Shown: positions 15,808 through 25,228 of the stretch, piece after piece
How positions within the stretch are numbered: position 1 is the stretch's first letter
How the letters are laid out: every line of letters begins with the position of its first letter
Position numbers and translations under genes: made by a program
Source of the DNA: Paenibacillus sp. J23TS9
GTDB lineage: Bacteria > Bacillota > Bacilli > Paenibacillales > Paenibacillaceae
DNA length: 64,000 bases
Direction of reading: 5' to 3'
NCBI RefSeq assembly: GCF_018403225.1
Contig: NZ_BOSG01000003.1
Location: forward strand, 434,001-498,000
Notes under the pieces: generated by a model
The model's database searches: none
Told to the model about the DNA's origin: nothing
What the model saw: the letters and a program-made list of their open reading frames with translations, nothing else

Positions 15808-16815
15808 TTACTTTCTTTTTGGCGCAAGCTCCACCGCCTGGCGGATCGCTTCCATCATGCTTTTCTCTTCAACGATTCCTTTGCCGGCAATGTCAAACGC
15901 GGTTCCATGGTCGACACTGGTCCGTATAATCGGCAAGCCTACGGTAATGTTTACGCCTGCATCCAGGCCAAGCACCTTAACAGGTCCATGCCCCTGATCA
16001 TGATACATGGCAACGACAATGTCAAAGTCTCCGCGTACGGTGCGGAAAAACAAAGTGTCTGCCGGCAGCGGTCCGACAACGTTAATGCCTTCTTCCTGCG
16101 CCTTTTTGACGCCGGGCACCACTTTCTCGTCTTCCTCGCCGTAACCGAACAAACCATTCTCTCCCGCATGCGGGTTGATTCCGCAGACCGCGATTCTCGG
16201 ATTTTCGATACCCGATTTCGTCAGCGTTTCATGTGCCAATTGAATAACACGGTAGACCCGCTCCGGATTAATCATTCTTACCGCATCGATGATACCGACA
16301 TGCGTGGTCACATGAATCACCTTTAGGTTAGGGGCGGAAAGCATCATCGAAAACTCACTTGTATTCGTTAAATCAGCCAAAATTTCGGTGTGTCCAGGGT
16401 ATTGATGCCCGCCTTTATGCAGTGCCTCTTTGTTGAGCGGGGCTGTACAGATCGCATCAATCTGCTGCTTTTTAGCCAGATCAATCGCTTTGGCCAAGTA
16501 TTCGAATGCAGCATGTCCCGCTTCAGCGGAGACCTGCCCGATTGGCAAATCTGCACGGAGTAAATCCAGGTCCAGACAATAGACGGTTCCAAACTCGAAC
16601 GCCAGCTGATCCAGCTGGTCATCGGTAATGGTCTTGATCTGCAGATCACTATTTACAAAAGACTGTGCCCGGCTGAGGATTTTGCTGTCCCCAATGACCA
16701 CAGGATTGCACAGCTCGTAAATTTCCCGGCTTTGCAGGCTTTTCAGAATTATTTCCGGTCCAACCCCTGCGCCGTCTCCCATTGTAATCCCGATAATCGG
16801 TTTTGTATGATTCAT
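15808..16815 (-). CDS. pdxA2: PdxA2-type 4-phospho-D-threonate/erythronate dehydrogenase
   Basis: A 335-residue PdxA-family dehydrogenase. It shows GITMGDGAGVGPE at the N-terminus, metal and substrate residues in GGHQYPGHTE, then GINPHAGENGLFG and YHDQGHGPVK. Beside a DUF1537 kinase, PdxA2 proteins oxidise and decarboxylate 4-phospho-D-threonate or erythronate to dihydroxyacetone phosphate rather than making vitamin B6. GGAGAGG lies 9 bases before the ATG at 16815, inside the end of the kinase gene, so I prefer this start over GTG 16833. Last gene of the operon. Confidence 0.88.
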   Translation of the reverse strand: MNHTKPIIGITMGDGAGVGPEIILKSLQSREIYELCNPVVIGDSKILSRAQSFVNSDLQIKTITDDQLDQLAFEFGTVYCLDLDLLRADLPIGQVSAEAGHAAFEYLAKAIDLAKKQQIDAICTAPLNKEALHKGGHQYPGHTEILADLTNTSEFSMMLSAPNLKVIHVTTHVGIIDAVRMINPERVYRVIQLAHETLTKSGIENPRIAVCGINPHAGENGLFGYGEEDEKVVPGVKKAQEEGINVVGPLPADTLFFRTVRGDFDIVVAMYHDQGHGPVKVLGLDAGVNITVGLPIIRTSVDHGTAFDIAGKGIVEEKSMMEAIRQAVELAPKRK

Positions 16816-16816
16816 T

Positions 16817-18115
16817 TCATTCATCCTCTCCACTCATATATTTCAGAACATTCATTAAAGAATTCTCGTTACCAAACCCACCGGCCTTCGTTACAGTCCA
16901 GTACATGCTCGTGCCCGCTGCATCCTTTAGCTTCCCGAGCGGCAGTCCAGCTTCGACTTCGGTATACAGCTGCATTTGATTCATGTTCAGCTGGTTACAC
17001 ACGGCCTTTGCCGTATCGCCCCCCGTCAGGATTAACCCGTGAATATCATCGAAGGAGCTTACGATTTCGCGGGCGATTTTTCCGAGCTCTCCCGATATCG
17101 CCTCACTGATTTTTGTTTTGCCCAAAGAAAGCTCCGCTTCCAGCTGCCTTGTCGCATCTCTATTCTTATCCGATGAGTCCACGAACAATACAAAATGCTT
17201 CTTATCCGATTCCCCGGACAGTACATCCATCACGTCCTGCAATACATACGTTTGACGGATGAGATCCACCGGATCGAGTTCTACAAAACAGGTATCCGGC
17301 ATGGCCCGCACCTTCTCGAGCTGCAGCTTCGTCACATGCGACAAGCTTGCTGAAACGGTCAATGTTTTGCGGATTGCAAGCTGTTCTTGCGACTGTCCGG
17401 TAGTCTTTTGCAGCTGGAGGGCCTCCGGCAAATATTCAATCAAGCCTGCGGACCCGGCCCATACCGTTCTTTTCCGCACCCGTGCAAATAGCTCCGCAAT
17501 GACGAGCAAATCATCATCTGTCCTGGCATCGCATATAAACCATGTTCTGCCCTGTGCTATATTCGCCAGAACCTCCTCCATCATGCGCTCTTCTGTGCCG
17601 CCTAGCAGCTCCTGTCCGATAAGGCATATCCGGTTCATATCCACATACTGCTGAAACAGATTGGGAATAAAGCTGTCTTTTACCGGCGTTTTCGGGTCTC
17701 GGCCGAATTCTGTCTCGGATACTAACTGCCCGTTCACATATTGGGAGCCCTGAAGCGTTTGGCGGTTCATTTTCGGATAGGCCGGAGCAACGACAACCAA
17801 TTCCGGTTGATGGACCGAGACAACGGCCGCCAGCTCCGCAGCCACATTCCCTCTTAGCGTAGAGTCCATTTTTTTATATACATGCTCATATCCTTGCTCA
17901 TGAAAAATAGTACTCGCTTCAGCTACCCGATCATACGCTTCCTGTTCACTAACCGCACGGCTGTCCGTATCTATAATGGCAACATCGCCGGTTGGCTGCA
18001 CCTTCGACTCCTTAAAATCAAGAAATACCGTAGAGGAAATCCCGATCTTCGATAACTGCACACCGGCATCGTTTGCTCCCGTTAAATCATCTGCAATAAT
18101 GTAAAAATGCTGCAT
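16817..18115 (-). CDS. Four-carbon acid sugar kinase (DUF1537)
   Basis: A 432-residue kinase with the N-terminal DUF1537 signature ADDLTGANDAGVQL and the C-terminal nucleotide-binding LILTGGDTAKAVCNQL. Family members phosphorylate D-threonate, D-erythronate or related four-carbon sugar acids at C4, and the product is the substrate of the adjacent PdxA2. The 1-base gap to pdxA2 and the 15-base gap from the permease indicate an operon. The sequence alone does not distinguish a threonate from an erythronate enzyme. Confidence 0.88.
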   Translation of the reverse strand: MQHFYIIADDLTGANDAGVQLSKIGISSTVFLDFKESKVQPTGDVAIIDTDSRAVSEQEAYDRVAEASTIFHEQGYEHVYKKMDSTLRGNVAAELAAVVSVHQPELVVVAPAYPKMNRQTLQGSQYVNGQLVSETEFGRDPKTPVKDSFIPNLFQQYVDMNRICLIGQELLGGTEERMMEEVLANIAQGRTWFICDARTDDDLLVIAELFARVRKRTVWAGSAGLIEYLPEALQLQKTTGQSQEQLAIRKTLTVSASLSHVTKLQLEKVRAMPDTCFVELDPVDLIRQTYVLQDVMDVLSGESDKKHFVLFVDSSDKNRDATRQLEAELSLGKTKISEAISGELGKIAREIVSSFDDIHGLILTGGDTAKAVCNQLNMNQMQLYTEVEAGLPLGKLKDAAGTSMYWTVTKAGGFGNENSLMNVLKYMSGEDE

Positions 18116-18130
18116 ATCTGAACGACTCCC

Positions 18131-19093
18131 TTATACTTGTGCTTTCCGGCGTTGTGCCCGTTTGGCAAACCATGTGGTCAGGAGCGGCGTTAAAATGGCT
18201 GTCACAATCACAGCCGCAGTCACTTGAAGCGTAGCCGTAGCTGCAATGTCGCTATAGCCGGTGTATACAGCCGCTACCGCCACGGGTACCGCAGCTGCGT
18301 TGCCGGCTGTCGAAGAAGCCGCGATCCCAGCGACGCCATCCCCGCCTGTCAGACGGTCAATCAAGAACAGCATGCCGCCTGTGATAACAACAACGGCAAG
18401 CCCCAGAATAATGCCGGAGGATCCGGCTTTAACGACGTTGGCAAGGTTAATGCTTGCACCGATTGCCAGCGAGAAGAGCGGAATCATGACATCCTGGCCT
18501 TTACTGAGGAACTCGCGCATTTTCTCGTCCAGGTTACCCAGTACCATGCCGAGGATCAGCGGCAAAATTGCAAAGACGAACGCCGTAATCGGAAAGCTCG
18601 CCAGACCCGCAACACCCAGAATAAGCATCGTGAAGAAGGGGCCGGATTCCAGCGACATAATGGAGTAAGCGGCAACATCCTCAGCCTTCTTACCCAGCTG
18701 TCCCATCAACGCCATGTAAAGTCCACCGTTCGTGTCTGAGAAGGCCGCGATGATAGCCAAAGCCGACAGACCCAAGAACAAATTGTTTTGATCCGGGAAA
18801 ATGGCTTTGATCAGCAGTGCGATAATAAATGTAGTACCGATCTTGCCTACCCACATGCTGACGCCCTTTTTCAAAATGTAACCGGTTGCTTGAAAGCGAA
18901 TCGTTGATCCCAAACAAATATAAAAAGCTGCAAGCAGTGCGGAGGTACCTGTTAAGAGTCCGCCTGTGAATGAGCTTTTGAACTCAGGCAAATCAAAGAT
19001 CCCCGGAAAAAACGTACGGATAACGGCTCCGATCAGCAAAGGAATTAACATCATTCCGCCAGGAATTTTGTCTATGGCCGCCTTGATTTTCAT
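18131..19093 (-). CDS. kdgT: KdgT-family 2-keto-3-deoxygluconate-type permease
   Basis: A 320-residue permease with about ten hydrophobic segments and the family opening IDKIPGGMMLIPLLIGA, followed by FTGGLLTGTSALLAAF. Characterised members are proton symporters of 2-keto-3-deoxygluconate. Its place ahead of a four-carbon acid kinase and PdxA2 suggests import of D-threonate, erythronate or a close relative. First structural gene of the operon, downstream of the operator-like palindrome at 19183-19230. Confidence 0.87.
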   Translation of the reverse strand: MKIKAAIDKIPGGMMLIPLLIGAVIRTFFPGIFDLPEFKSSFTGGLLTGTSALLAAFYICLGSTIRFQATGYILKKGVSMWVGKIGTTFIIALLIKAIFPDQNNLFLGLSALAIIAAFSDTNGGLYMALMGQLGKKAEDVAAYSIMSLESGPFFTMLILGVAGLASFPITAFVFAILPLILGMVLGNLDEKMREFLSKGQDVMIPLFSLAIGASINLANVVKAGSSGIILGLAVVVITGGMLFLIDRLTGGDGVAGIAASSTAGNAAAVPVAVAAVYTGYSDIAATATLQVTAAVIVTAILTPLLTTWFAKRAQRRKAQV

Positions 19094-19141
19094 ATCTGTG
19101 TCATCTCCTGTGTTGTATTTTTCAACAGTTATAATAAATGA

Positions 19142-19230
19142 TTGCGTTTACGCTCATTATATTAATCGCTTACAAAATAAAATGCAACAGTTTTCGGCCT
19201 GTTAAATAGTAACAGATCAAAAACGTTGCA
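19142..19230 (-). promoter_or_regulatory. Promoter and operator of the kdgT operon
   Basis: A long imperfect inverted repeat spans 19183-19230, with outer arms TGCAAC/GTTGCA and inner arms CTGTTA/TAACAG around AATAG. A consensus -10 TATAAT (minus strand, 19156-19161) follows, with a weak -35 that the operator overlaps. The palindrome GCGTTTACGC (19144-19153) falls near the start of transcription. I find no -24/-12 promoter, so sigma-A dependence with activation by the neighbouring PrpR-like protein fits best. Confidence 0.65.
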
Positions 19231-19263
19231 TTATTAAACACATTTGAAGATGACGCGGTGTAG

Positions 19264-20964
19264 CTAATCCTTTAATTTACGCCAGAGCGTAGATCGATTG
19301 ATATTTAGCCGCTTAGCAGCCTTCGTCTGGTTGAATCCTTCTTCCTCCAGTACCTTTTCAATAATTCTCTTCTCGATTTGCTCCAAGGAGCCGCTTAGAA
19401 GTCCAGAGGAAATCACTGCCGTTTCTACGCCTTTTCGGTTTAGCAGGCGCTCAATTAAAGGATGTTCGATGACATAGCCCTTTTCCAGGATAACCGCCTC
19501 CTGAAGCAGTGCTTTTAATTCAGAAATATTGCCGGGCCAGCGATAATCGGCAAGTAAGGCTAAGCCTTTTTCGGTGATTCGAATCGCCGAGGTGCCCAGC
19601 GTCTGGCTAAAATGGAGCAAAGATGATGTCACCAGCTCCCTCAGATCCTCTTTGCGCTCCGCCAGATCGGGGATATGAATACGGATCATTTCATCTTCAT
19701 AGATCCTGTTTTCCCCAAAGGGATGCTCTTCAGTCATGGAAAAAATCAGAGTTACCCCCCGTCCCTTAAGAGCATCTATCGTCTGCGAACGGACATTTTT
19801 CAATTCGTCATCCGACGGGCCGAAGGAGTGAATGTAGAGTGTTCTGATCTCCGCATCGATTTCTTCGGGACTCATGGACAGTAAATCTGCCGCTTTAACC
19901 GATGCGAATAAACCCTCGCCATGAAACTTTTGATCATGAACATACCGGGCCAGCATCTTCTTGCCTGTTCCCCTTCCGCCGATAAAGATAAATTGGCTGT
20001 AAGACAGGCTGCGGTGGATCATCGTTAAGCATGTATTCATCGCTTCGCTTTGGTGAATAATCAGAGGCGCCGGCTGCATCAGGATCTTCACCTTTTCATG
20101 AGCTGCCTGATGAACAGGATATCGTGAAAATTCACACACCAGATAAGGCGATTCGTGGATAACCATCCTCGTTGTAATCAGCTTTATGGGCTGGCCGTTC
20201 TGATCGGCTGTATGGATGATTTCCGGACCGGAGCTGCCGCCCTGAATTACATCCTTCTCAAACGGGATTTCCGCTACGGGTCTGAAGCTGAAATCTGTCC
20301 ACTGTTCATAGACAACATCCCCTTGTTCCGACAGAACCATAACGTCCCGTGCGGTCGTATGTAATATCCCTTTTAACCGGTCGATCTCGAGTCTGCTTTT
20401 TGTCATCCAGCGGGAAACCGTCTTAGCTTCCTTGAACGCATCAAAAATAGACTCCCTCCCGGATTGAATCAAAATCCCCAGCAGTCCCAGCCTGGAAGCC
20501 GTCTCGAAAGTGACAACGTCGCCCATGATCAGCTGATACCCTTCCTGCTTTAGTTTTCTCAAGAGGGCCTCCGTTTCATCCTCATCATGGATTGTGAACA
20601 TATCAATCGGAATATCGAGCAGGTCAATAATCGCTTTGGCTCCGCCCGTAATCGCAGGGAATCCCACGATTGCCTTCTTCCTGGGAAAATCATTGGCCAG
20701 CGTAAGCACCCGAAGCATATCATATCCGGAGACATGGACATCAATCACCGGAATATCTACTTCTTCACTGATCCGTTTTGCCGTTCCGCCCCGGCTAATG
20801 ATGACATTAAAGCCCTCTGCCTTCGCCTGTTTCGCCAGCTTAACTCCTTCCTGCAGGTTTCCGATCAGGATCTGAAGATCCAGCTCATGCTCTTCTTCCC
20901 GGCATTCTTCTATTAAATTCTCCATTGCCGCATACGGGGCCACAAATAGAGCTTTTATCTTCAT
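19264..20964 (-). CDS. PrpR-type regulator with degenerate sigma-54 interaction domain
   Basis: About 566 residues. Residues 1-175 are a PrpR_N sensor domain (KIKALFVAPYAAMENLI, IISRGGTAKRI, VHVSGYDMLRV), followed by a linker and PAS-like region. The central AAA+ domain keeps a Walker-A-like GGRGTGKKML, but I see no GAFTGA loop and no acidic Walker B (the strand reads RGVTLIFSMTE). A Fis-type helix-turn-helix ends the protein (NQTKAAKRLNINRSTLWRKL). Without GAFTGA it should not remodel sigma-54 polymerase, so it probably acts at a sigma-A promoter. The ATG at 20964 begins the family-like MKIKALF; an in-frame GTG at 20976 with AAAGGG is the alternative. Confidence 0.85.
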   Translation of the reverse strand: MKIKALFVAPYAAMENLIEECREEEHELDLQILIGNLQEGVKLAKQAKAEGFNVIISRGGTAKRISEEVDIPVIDVHVSGYDMLRVLTLANDFPRKKAIVGFPAITGGAKAIIDLLDIPIDMFTIHDEDETEALLRKLKQEGYQLIMGDVVTFETASRLGLLGILIQSGRESIFDAFKEAKTVSRWMTKSRLEIDRLKGILHTTARDVMVLSEQGDVVYEQWTDFSFRPVAEIPFEKDVIQGGSSGPEIIHTADQNGQPIKLITTRMVIHESPYLVCEFSRYPVHQAAHEKVKILMQPAPLIIHQSEAMNTCLTMIHRSLSYSQFIFIGGRGTGKKMLARYVHDQKFHGEGLFASVKAADLLSMSPEEIDAEIRTLYIHSFGPSDDELKNVRSQTIDALKGRGVTLIFSMTEEHPFGENRIYEDEMIRIHIPDLAERKEDLRELVTSSLLHFSQTLGTSAIRITEKGLALLADYRWPGNISELKALLQEAVILEKGYVIEHPLIERLLNRKGVETAVISSGLLSGSLEQIEKRIIEKVLEEEGFNQTKAAKRLNINRSTLWRKLKD

Positions 20965-21127
20965 CCTTAACCACACCTATATCCCTTTATTTTGTAGTTC
21001 AGTCATAGCATATATTCAGGTGGTATGCAATTCAGGTGAGCTTAGCATCAATGTTTCGGAATACCCTTGCCATCTAAAGAATTACCACCGGCATCAAATG
21101 ATTTTGAGATGTTATCGCATCCTTGCA

Positions 21128-21156
21128 TTGAAACTGTTTTTCGTGTATGCCACAAT
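21128..21156 (+). promoter_or_regulatory. Probable sigma-A promoter of the aldo-keto reductase
   Basis: TTGAAA (21128-21133), 17 bp, then CACAAT with an upstream TG (extended -10). An AAGGAG-like site and the start codon follow within 70 bp. Confidence 0.45.
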
Positions 21157-21218
21157 ATATAAGGAGACGTCTTTAACGCCGTCATACGTCCAATTATAAA
21201 AAAACGGAGGTACATATC

Positions 21219-22136
21219 ATGAGAACGATAAAGCTGGGCACCAGTACGTTAGAGGTGCCTGTTGTTGCAGTAGGCTGCATGCGTATCGATTCGCTGGACA
21301 TGCCGCAAACCGAGCGCTTCGTCCAGACGGCGCTTGAAGAAGGTGCAAATTTCTTCGAACACGCGGATATTTACGGAGGAGGCAAGTCCGAAGAACGATT
21401 CGCTGAAGCAATCCATATGAACCCCAGCATTCGCGAAAAAATTATTTTGCAATCGAAATGCGGCATCCGCCCTGGAATGTTCGATTTCTCCAAAGAACAT
21501 ATTCTTAATTCGGTTGACGGCATTCTAAAACGGCTCAAAACTGACTATTTGGATACACTGCTGCTGCACCGTCCGGATACACTTGTTGAACCGGAAGAAG
21601 TGGCAGAAGCCTTCGATCTGCTGGAGAGCTCAGGAAAAGTGCGTCATTTCGGTGTTTCCAACCAGAACCCGATGCAGATTCAGCTGCTTCAGAAGTATGT
21701 AAAGCAGCCGATTGTAGCCAACCAGCTTCAATTAAGCATCACGAACACCACCATGATCTCCCAAGGCTTCAATGTGAACATGGAGAATGATGCGGCCGTG
21801 AACCGTGATGGCAGCGTCCTCGATTTCTGCAGATTGCATGATATTACCATTCAGCCTTGGTCCCCGTTCCAATATGGATTCTTTGAGGGCGTATTCCTTG
21901 GCAACGCTAAGTTCCCTGAGCTGAACAAAAAAATTGACGAGGTTGCTGCCAAATACGAAGTGAGCAACACGACGATCGCTGTCGCCTGGCTGCTTCGCCA
22001 CCCGGCAAACATGCAGCCGGTCATCGGTACGATGAACATCGAGCGCCTGAAAGATTGCTGTAAAGCATCCGAAATTCGCCTTACTCGTGAAGAGTGGTAC
22101 GACATTTACCGTTCGGCAGGCAATATTCTTCCATAA
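21219..22136 (+). CDS. Aldo/keto reductase (YcsN/YdhF-like)
   Basis: A 305-residue NADPH-dependent oxidoreductase. The catalytic tetrad can be read as Asp and Tyr in FFEHADIYGGGKSE, Lys in QSKCGI and His in LLHRPD. VRHFGVSNQ and VIGTMNIERL are cofactor-binding phrases. The closest recognised architecture is the YdhF/YcsN general stress type. Substrate unknown. CGGAGG lies just upstream of the ATG. A single-gene unit that shares a terminator with the convergent sugar porter. Confidence 0.9.
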   Translation: MRTIKLGTSTLEVPVVAVGCMRIDSLDMPQTERFVQTALEEGANFFEHADIYGGGKSEERFAEAIHMNPSIREKIILQSKCGIRPGMFDFSKEHILNSVDGILKRLKTDYLDTLLLHRPDTLVEPEEVAEAFDLLESSGKVRHFGVSNQNPMQIQLLQKYVKQPIVANQLQLSITNTTMISQGFNVNMENDAAVNRDGSVLDFCRLHDITIQPWSPFQYGFFEGVFLGNAKFPELNKKIDEVAAKYEVSNTTIAVAWLLRHPANMQPVIGTMNIERLKDCCKASEIRLTREEWYDIYRSAGNILP

Positions 22137-22184
22137 ATAAGCAACAGGAATACGCGGCAAGTAAATTTATATGCGAAGTTAAAA

Positions 22185-22230
22185 AAAGAGGATGTTCCAA
22201 AGGTCCAGTGACCTTGGAACATCCTCTTTT
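22185..22230. terminator. Bidirectional terminator
   Basis: A long stem joins 22187-22204 and 22210-22227 (AGAGGATGTTCCAA region), flanked by A-run and T-run, between convergent genes. Confidence 0.93.
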
Positions 22231-22238
22231 GATTCAAC

Positions 22239-23627
22239 CTAAACCTTTTTCGGAGCCCACAAAGATTCCATATCCTCCAGCGACTTCCCTTTGGTCTCTG
22301 GAATGACACGCCAAGTAAACACGAAGGTTATCAGAGACATAAGGCCGAAGATCCAGAAAGTAATCGCCGGGCCTGCCGATGTAAGCATCGGGGGAAAGGC
22401 TTGAGACACCACATAATCCGCCGCCCATAATGCCATGGAAGCAATGGATGTGGCTATTCCGCGAATACGGTTCGGGAAAATCTCGGATATCACCACCCAG
22501 ACCACTGGTCCCAGGGATACAGCAAAGGCAGCTACGTATATTAAAATAAAGATGAGTACCAACGGACCCGAAGTATGTCCCGTTTGGAAAGCAATGCCGA
22601 TGACCGCCAGACAGATCGTCATGGCCGAAGAGCCGATAAGCAATAATACCTTGCGTCCCACTTTATCGATAAGCCAGATGGCCAGAATCGTGAACAGGAA
22701 ATTAATCAGACCGACGAGAATGGTCTGAATGAATGCGGCATTCGTGCCTGCACCCGTCTGTTTGAAAATCTCCGGTGCATAATACATCACGGCGTTAATG
22801 CCCGTAACCTGTTGAAGAATCGCTAATCCTACGCCCACAATCAGAGCCAGTCTCACCGTAGGGCTGAATAATTGATGGAATGAGCCGTTTTCCTGCTTGA
22901 ATGACTCCTTAATATCCAACACTTCCTGCTTGGCCAGCTCCTCGCCATGAATCCGGAGCAGGATCGGAAGAGATTCCGCTGCCCGTCCCTGCTTGATCAG
23001 CCATCTTGGACTTTCAGGCACAAAGAACAGAAGCACCAGGAATAATACGCCGGGGATGATGCCAAATCCAAACATCCAGCGCCATGCGGTAGATACATCC
23101 CAGGCATCGTCACCGAGACCTGAAATCCACAGGTTAACGAAATAGACGAGGAAGATCCCTGTCACGGTAGCAAGCTGGTTAAGAGCTACCAGCCGACCGC
23201 GGTATTTGGCGGGTGCGATCTCTGCATTATAGAGAGGACACAAGGTCGAAGTAATACCAATTCCGATACCTCCAATGATACGGGCAATGATAAAACCGCT
23301 GAACGTATCCGGGAGCGCCGAACCAATTGACCCGATAATAAAGAGAAGCGCAGCCGTGATCAGTATTTTTTTTCTGCCGAATTTTTCACTCAACACCCCG
23401 GTGCTAAGCGCACCGACGATACAGCCGATAATCAAACTGGACACAGCCCAGCCCACTTCAAACTCACTTAAGCTGAAGCGTTCTTTCATAAAGCCGACGG
23501 CGCCCGATACAACAGCTGTATCAAATCCGAATAACAATCCGCCTAATGCCGCGACAATAGATACCAAGGTAACGAACTTCATGCTCACCTGTTGTTCGCC
23601 TTGTTCCTTTATATTTGAGCTCATCAT
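22239..23627 (-). CDS. Sugar porter family MFS transporter
   Basis: A 462-residue, 12-helix transporter of the major facilitator sugar porter family. Signatures include GGLLFGFDTAVVSGA in helix 1, GVLSEKFGRKK in the first loop, PESPRWL after helix 6, QQVTGINAVMYYAPEIF in helix 7 and PETKGKSLE at the C-terminus. B. subtilis relatives (AraE, CsbC, YwtG, IolT) import pentoses, hexoses or inositol by proton symport. It lies just downstream of the three-component sugar sensing genes in the same direction, with a 245-bp gap, and is their likely target. Confidence 0.92.
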   Translation of the reverse strand: MMSSNIKEQGEQQVSMKFVTLVSIVAALGGLLFGFDTAVVSGAVGFMKERFSLSEFEVGWAVSSLIIGCIVGALSTGVLSEKFGRKKILITAALLFIIGSIGSALPDTFSGFIIARIIGGIGIGITSTLCPLYNAEIAPAKYRGRLVALNQLATVTGIFLVYFVNLWISGLGDDAWDVSTAWRWMFGFGIIPGVLFLVLLFFVPESPRWLIKQGRAAESLPILLRIHGEELAKQEVLDIKESFKQENGSFHQLFSPTVRLALIVGVGLAILQQVTGINAVMYYAPEIFKQTGAGTNAAFIQTILVGLINFLFTILAIWLIDKVGRKVLLLIGSSAMTICLAVIGIAFQTGHTSGPLVLIFILIYVAAFAVSLGPVVWVVISEIFPNRIRGIATSIASMALWAADYVVSQAFPPMLTSAGPAITFWIFGLMSLITFVFTWRVIPETKGKSLEDMESLWAPKKV

Positions 23628-23872
23628 CTGATGTCCCTTCTAAGCTGTATTTAACTCATAAGATTCCGTCTCGAATAATCGGGATGACAAGAATTATTTT
23701 AACATGGCTTCTCTTCAAACTAACGGCCAAATCCCTTCACTAATTTGCGTTATACCAGCATAAAATCGCTTCCGGATCCTTTCGTTTCCTCGCGGCTCAG
23801 TATATTAGCACAAATTCTCCTGTCCACAACAAAAAAGTCCACACCTCATGGCATGGACGCTTGGAACATCAT

Positions 23873-25228
23873 CTATTGAAGCTGTAAACGATACTCCGAG
23901 GGAGTAACTCCTGTAACCTTTTTAAAGACGCGGCTGAAATAGTTAGGATCCTTGTAGCCGACGGAATAACAAACCTCCTTCAGGCTGAGCTCTCCATCCT
24001 TCATCAGTTCCTTCGCCTTATCAATGCGAAGCCGGGTCACATAATCAATAAAGGTTTCCCCTGTCTGCTGCTTGAACACTTTGCTAAAATAATACGGATT
24101 CAAATGAACATGCTCCGCCACATCCTCCAGGGAAAGCTCCTCCCCAAATCTCTCACGCATATAAACCATAGCCCGGTCCAGCATATTCGTTGTACTCTGC
24201 TCACGTTCTTCGCGGATTTGTCTAATGGCTAATTCTACGTATATATTCTCCCCAGCCGGAGCATCATCAGCCGGCAGTGGTTGATCCGCAGCCCATCCCG
24301 ATTCAGCTTTATCAGAAATTTTCAGATCCTCAAACCGGTAGAGGCTGCCCCATTTGTTATCAAATTTGGATGCGAACACAGCCTCATAATACGATCGTCT
24401 GATTCCCGTTACTTCCGGCCGCACAGACCCGATTCCTACAGAAACCGTGATACCGCACTGCCCGTAAAGGGCTTCTGCCAGCTTCGATCCAATTTGCACA
24501 GCGCCATCTCTGATCGCCTCATCACCGTTCTGGAGCTTTCCGAGCAGAAATACGGCCATATGGCTGTGAACCATGGAACTGACCACGGAGCCGCACTTGC
24601 CTTTGACCATCCCATGCGTTAAGGTTTTGACCGTGTCATAGACCTTTTTCTTCTCATCCCCCATTTCCGGAAAGGCAAGCACCAGCGCGCATCCTTTATG
24701 GATCGAAAGCTGCAAAATATCGGCAAGGTAATCTACTTCCGTCTCATTCACCTGATCGGACATCAGATGAAGCGCCATTTCCGTTTCCGCCAGCGGAAGC
24801 AATTGAAAGAACTTATCCCTGATTGCCAGCTGCTCATCGCGCTTTCTTTTGTCTTCCTTAATTTCATGCACGAACCGCTCCAGCACGGCTGCGATCTGCT
24901 CCCTCTTGGCCGGCTTGACCAAATACTCCTGCACTCCAAGGGATAACGCCTGCTTGGCATATTCAAAATATTCATAGGCGGTAATCATAATCATTTTGAC
25001 ATTCGGATTCAGTGCTTTGATTTCCTTTAACGCTTCCAGCCCTTGAATACCCGGCATTCTCACGTCCATCATCACGATATGAGGATGGAACTCTGCGGCC
25101 TTCTGAATGGCAATTCGCCCATTCTCCGCATGGGAAATTTCAAAGGTATCCGGCATCATCCGGTTAACGATCCATTCGATACCTTCTCTTTCCAATGCCT
25201 CATCATCTGCGATCAGTAGGCGATACAT
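23873..25228 (-). CDS. YesN-type AraC response regulator
   Basis: A 451-residue regulator. Residues 2-122 are a receiver with Asp55 in IVMMDVRMPGIQG and Lys in YLVKPAKR. A central region of about 200 residues is typical of YesN proteins. Residues 350-450 are an AraC helix-turn-helix with SLEDVAEHVHLNPYYFSKVFKQ and YKDPNYFSRVFKK. I chose the ATG at 25228 because GGAGG lies 6 bases upstream; the longer reading frame would start inside the kinase gene. It overlaps the kinase stop by 26 bases. It probably controls sugar uptake genes, with the porter at 22239 the nearest. Confidence 0.92.
   Translation of the reverse strand: MYRLLIADDEALEREGIEWIVNRMMPDTFEISHAENGRIAIQKAAEFHPHIVMMDVRMPGIQGLEALKEIKALNPNVKMIMITAYEYFEYAKQALSLGVQEYLVKPAKREQIAAVLERFVHEIKEDKRKRDEQLAIRDKFFQLLPLAETEMALHLMSDQVNETEVDYLADILQLSIHKGCALVLAFPEMGDEKKKVYDTVKTLTHGMVKGKCGSVVSSMVHSHMAVFLLGKLQNGDEAIRDGAVQIGSKLAEALYGQCGITVSVGIGSVRPEVTGIRRSYYEAVFASKFDNKWGSLYRFEDLKISDKAESGWAADQPLPADDAPAGENIYVELAIRQIREEREQSTTNMLDRAMVYMRERFGEELSLEDVAEHVHLNPYYFSKVFKQQTGETFIDYVTRLRIDKAKELMKDGELSLKEVCYSVGYKDPNYFSRVFKKVTGVTPSEYRLQLQ

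Noticed and set aside
19183..19230. A sigma-54 promoter before kdgT
   Set aside because: The nearest GG and GC pair is 12 bp apart rather than the required 10, and a TATAAT box is better placed.
23680..23700. ATGACA half site upstream of the sugar porter as a fourth copy of the shared operator
   Set aside because: The second element and the fixed 8-bp distance to a -10 box are missing.
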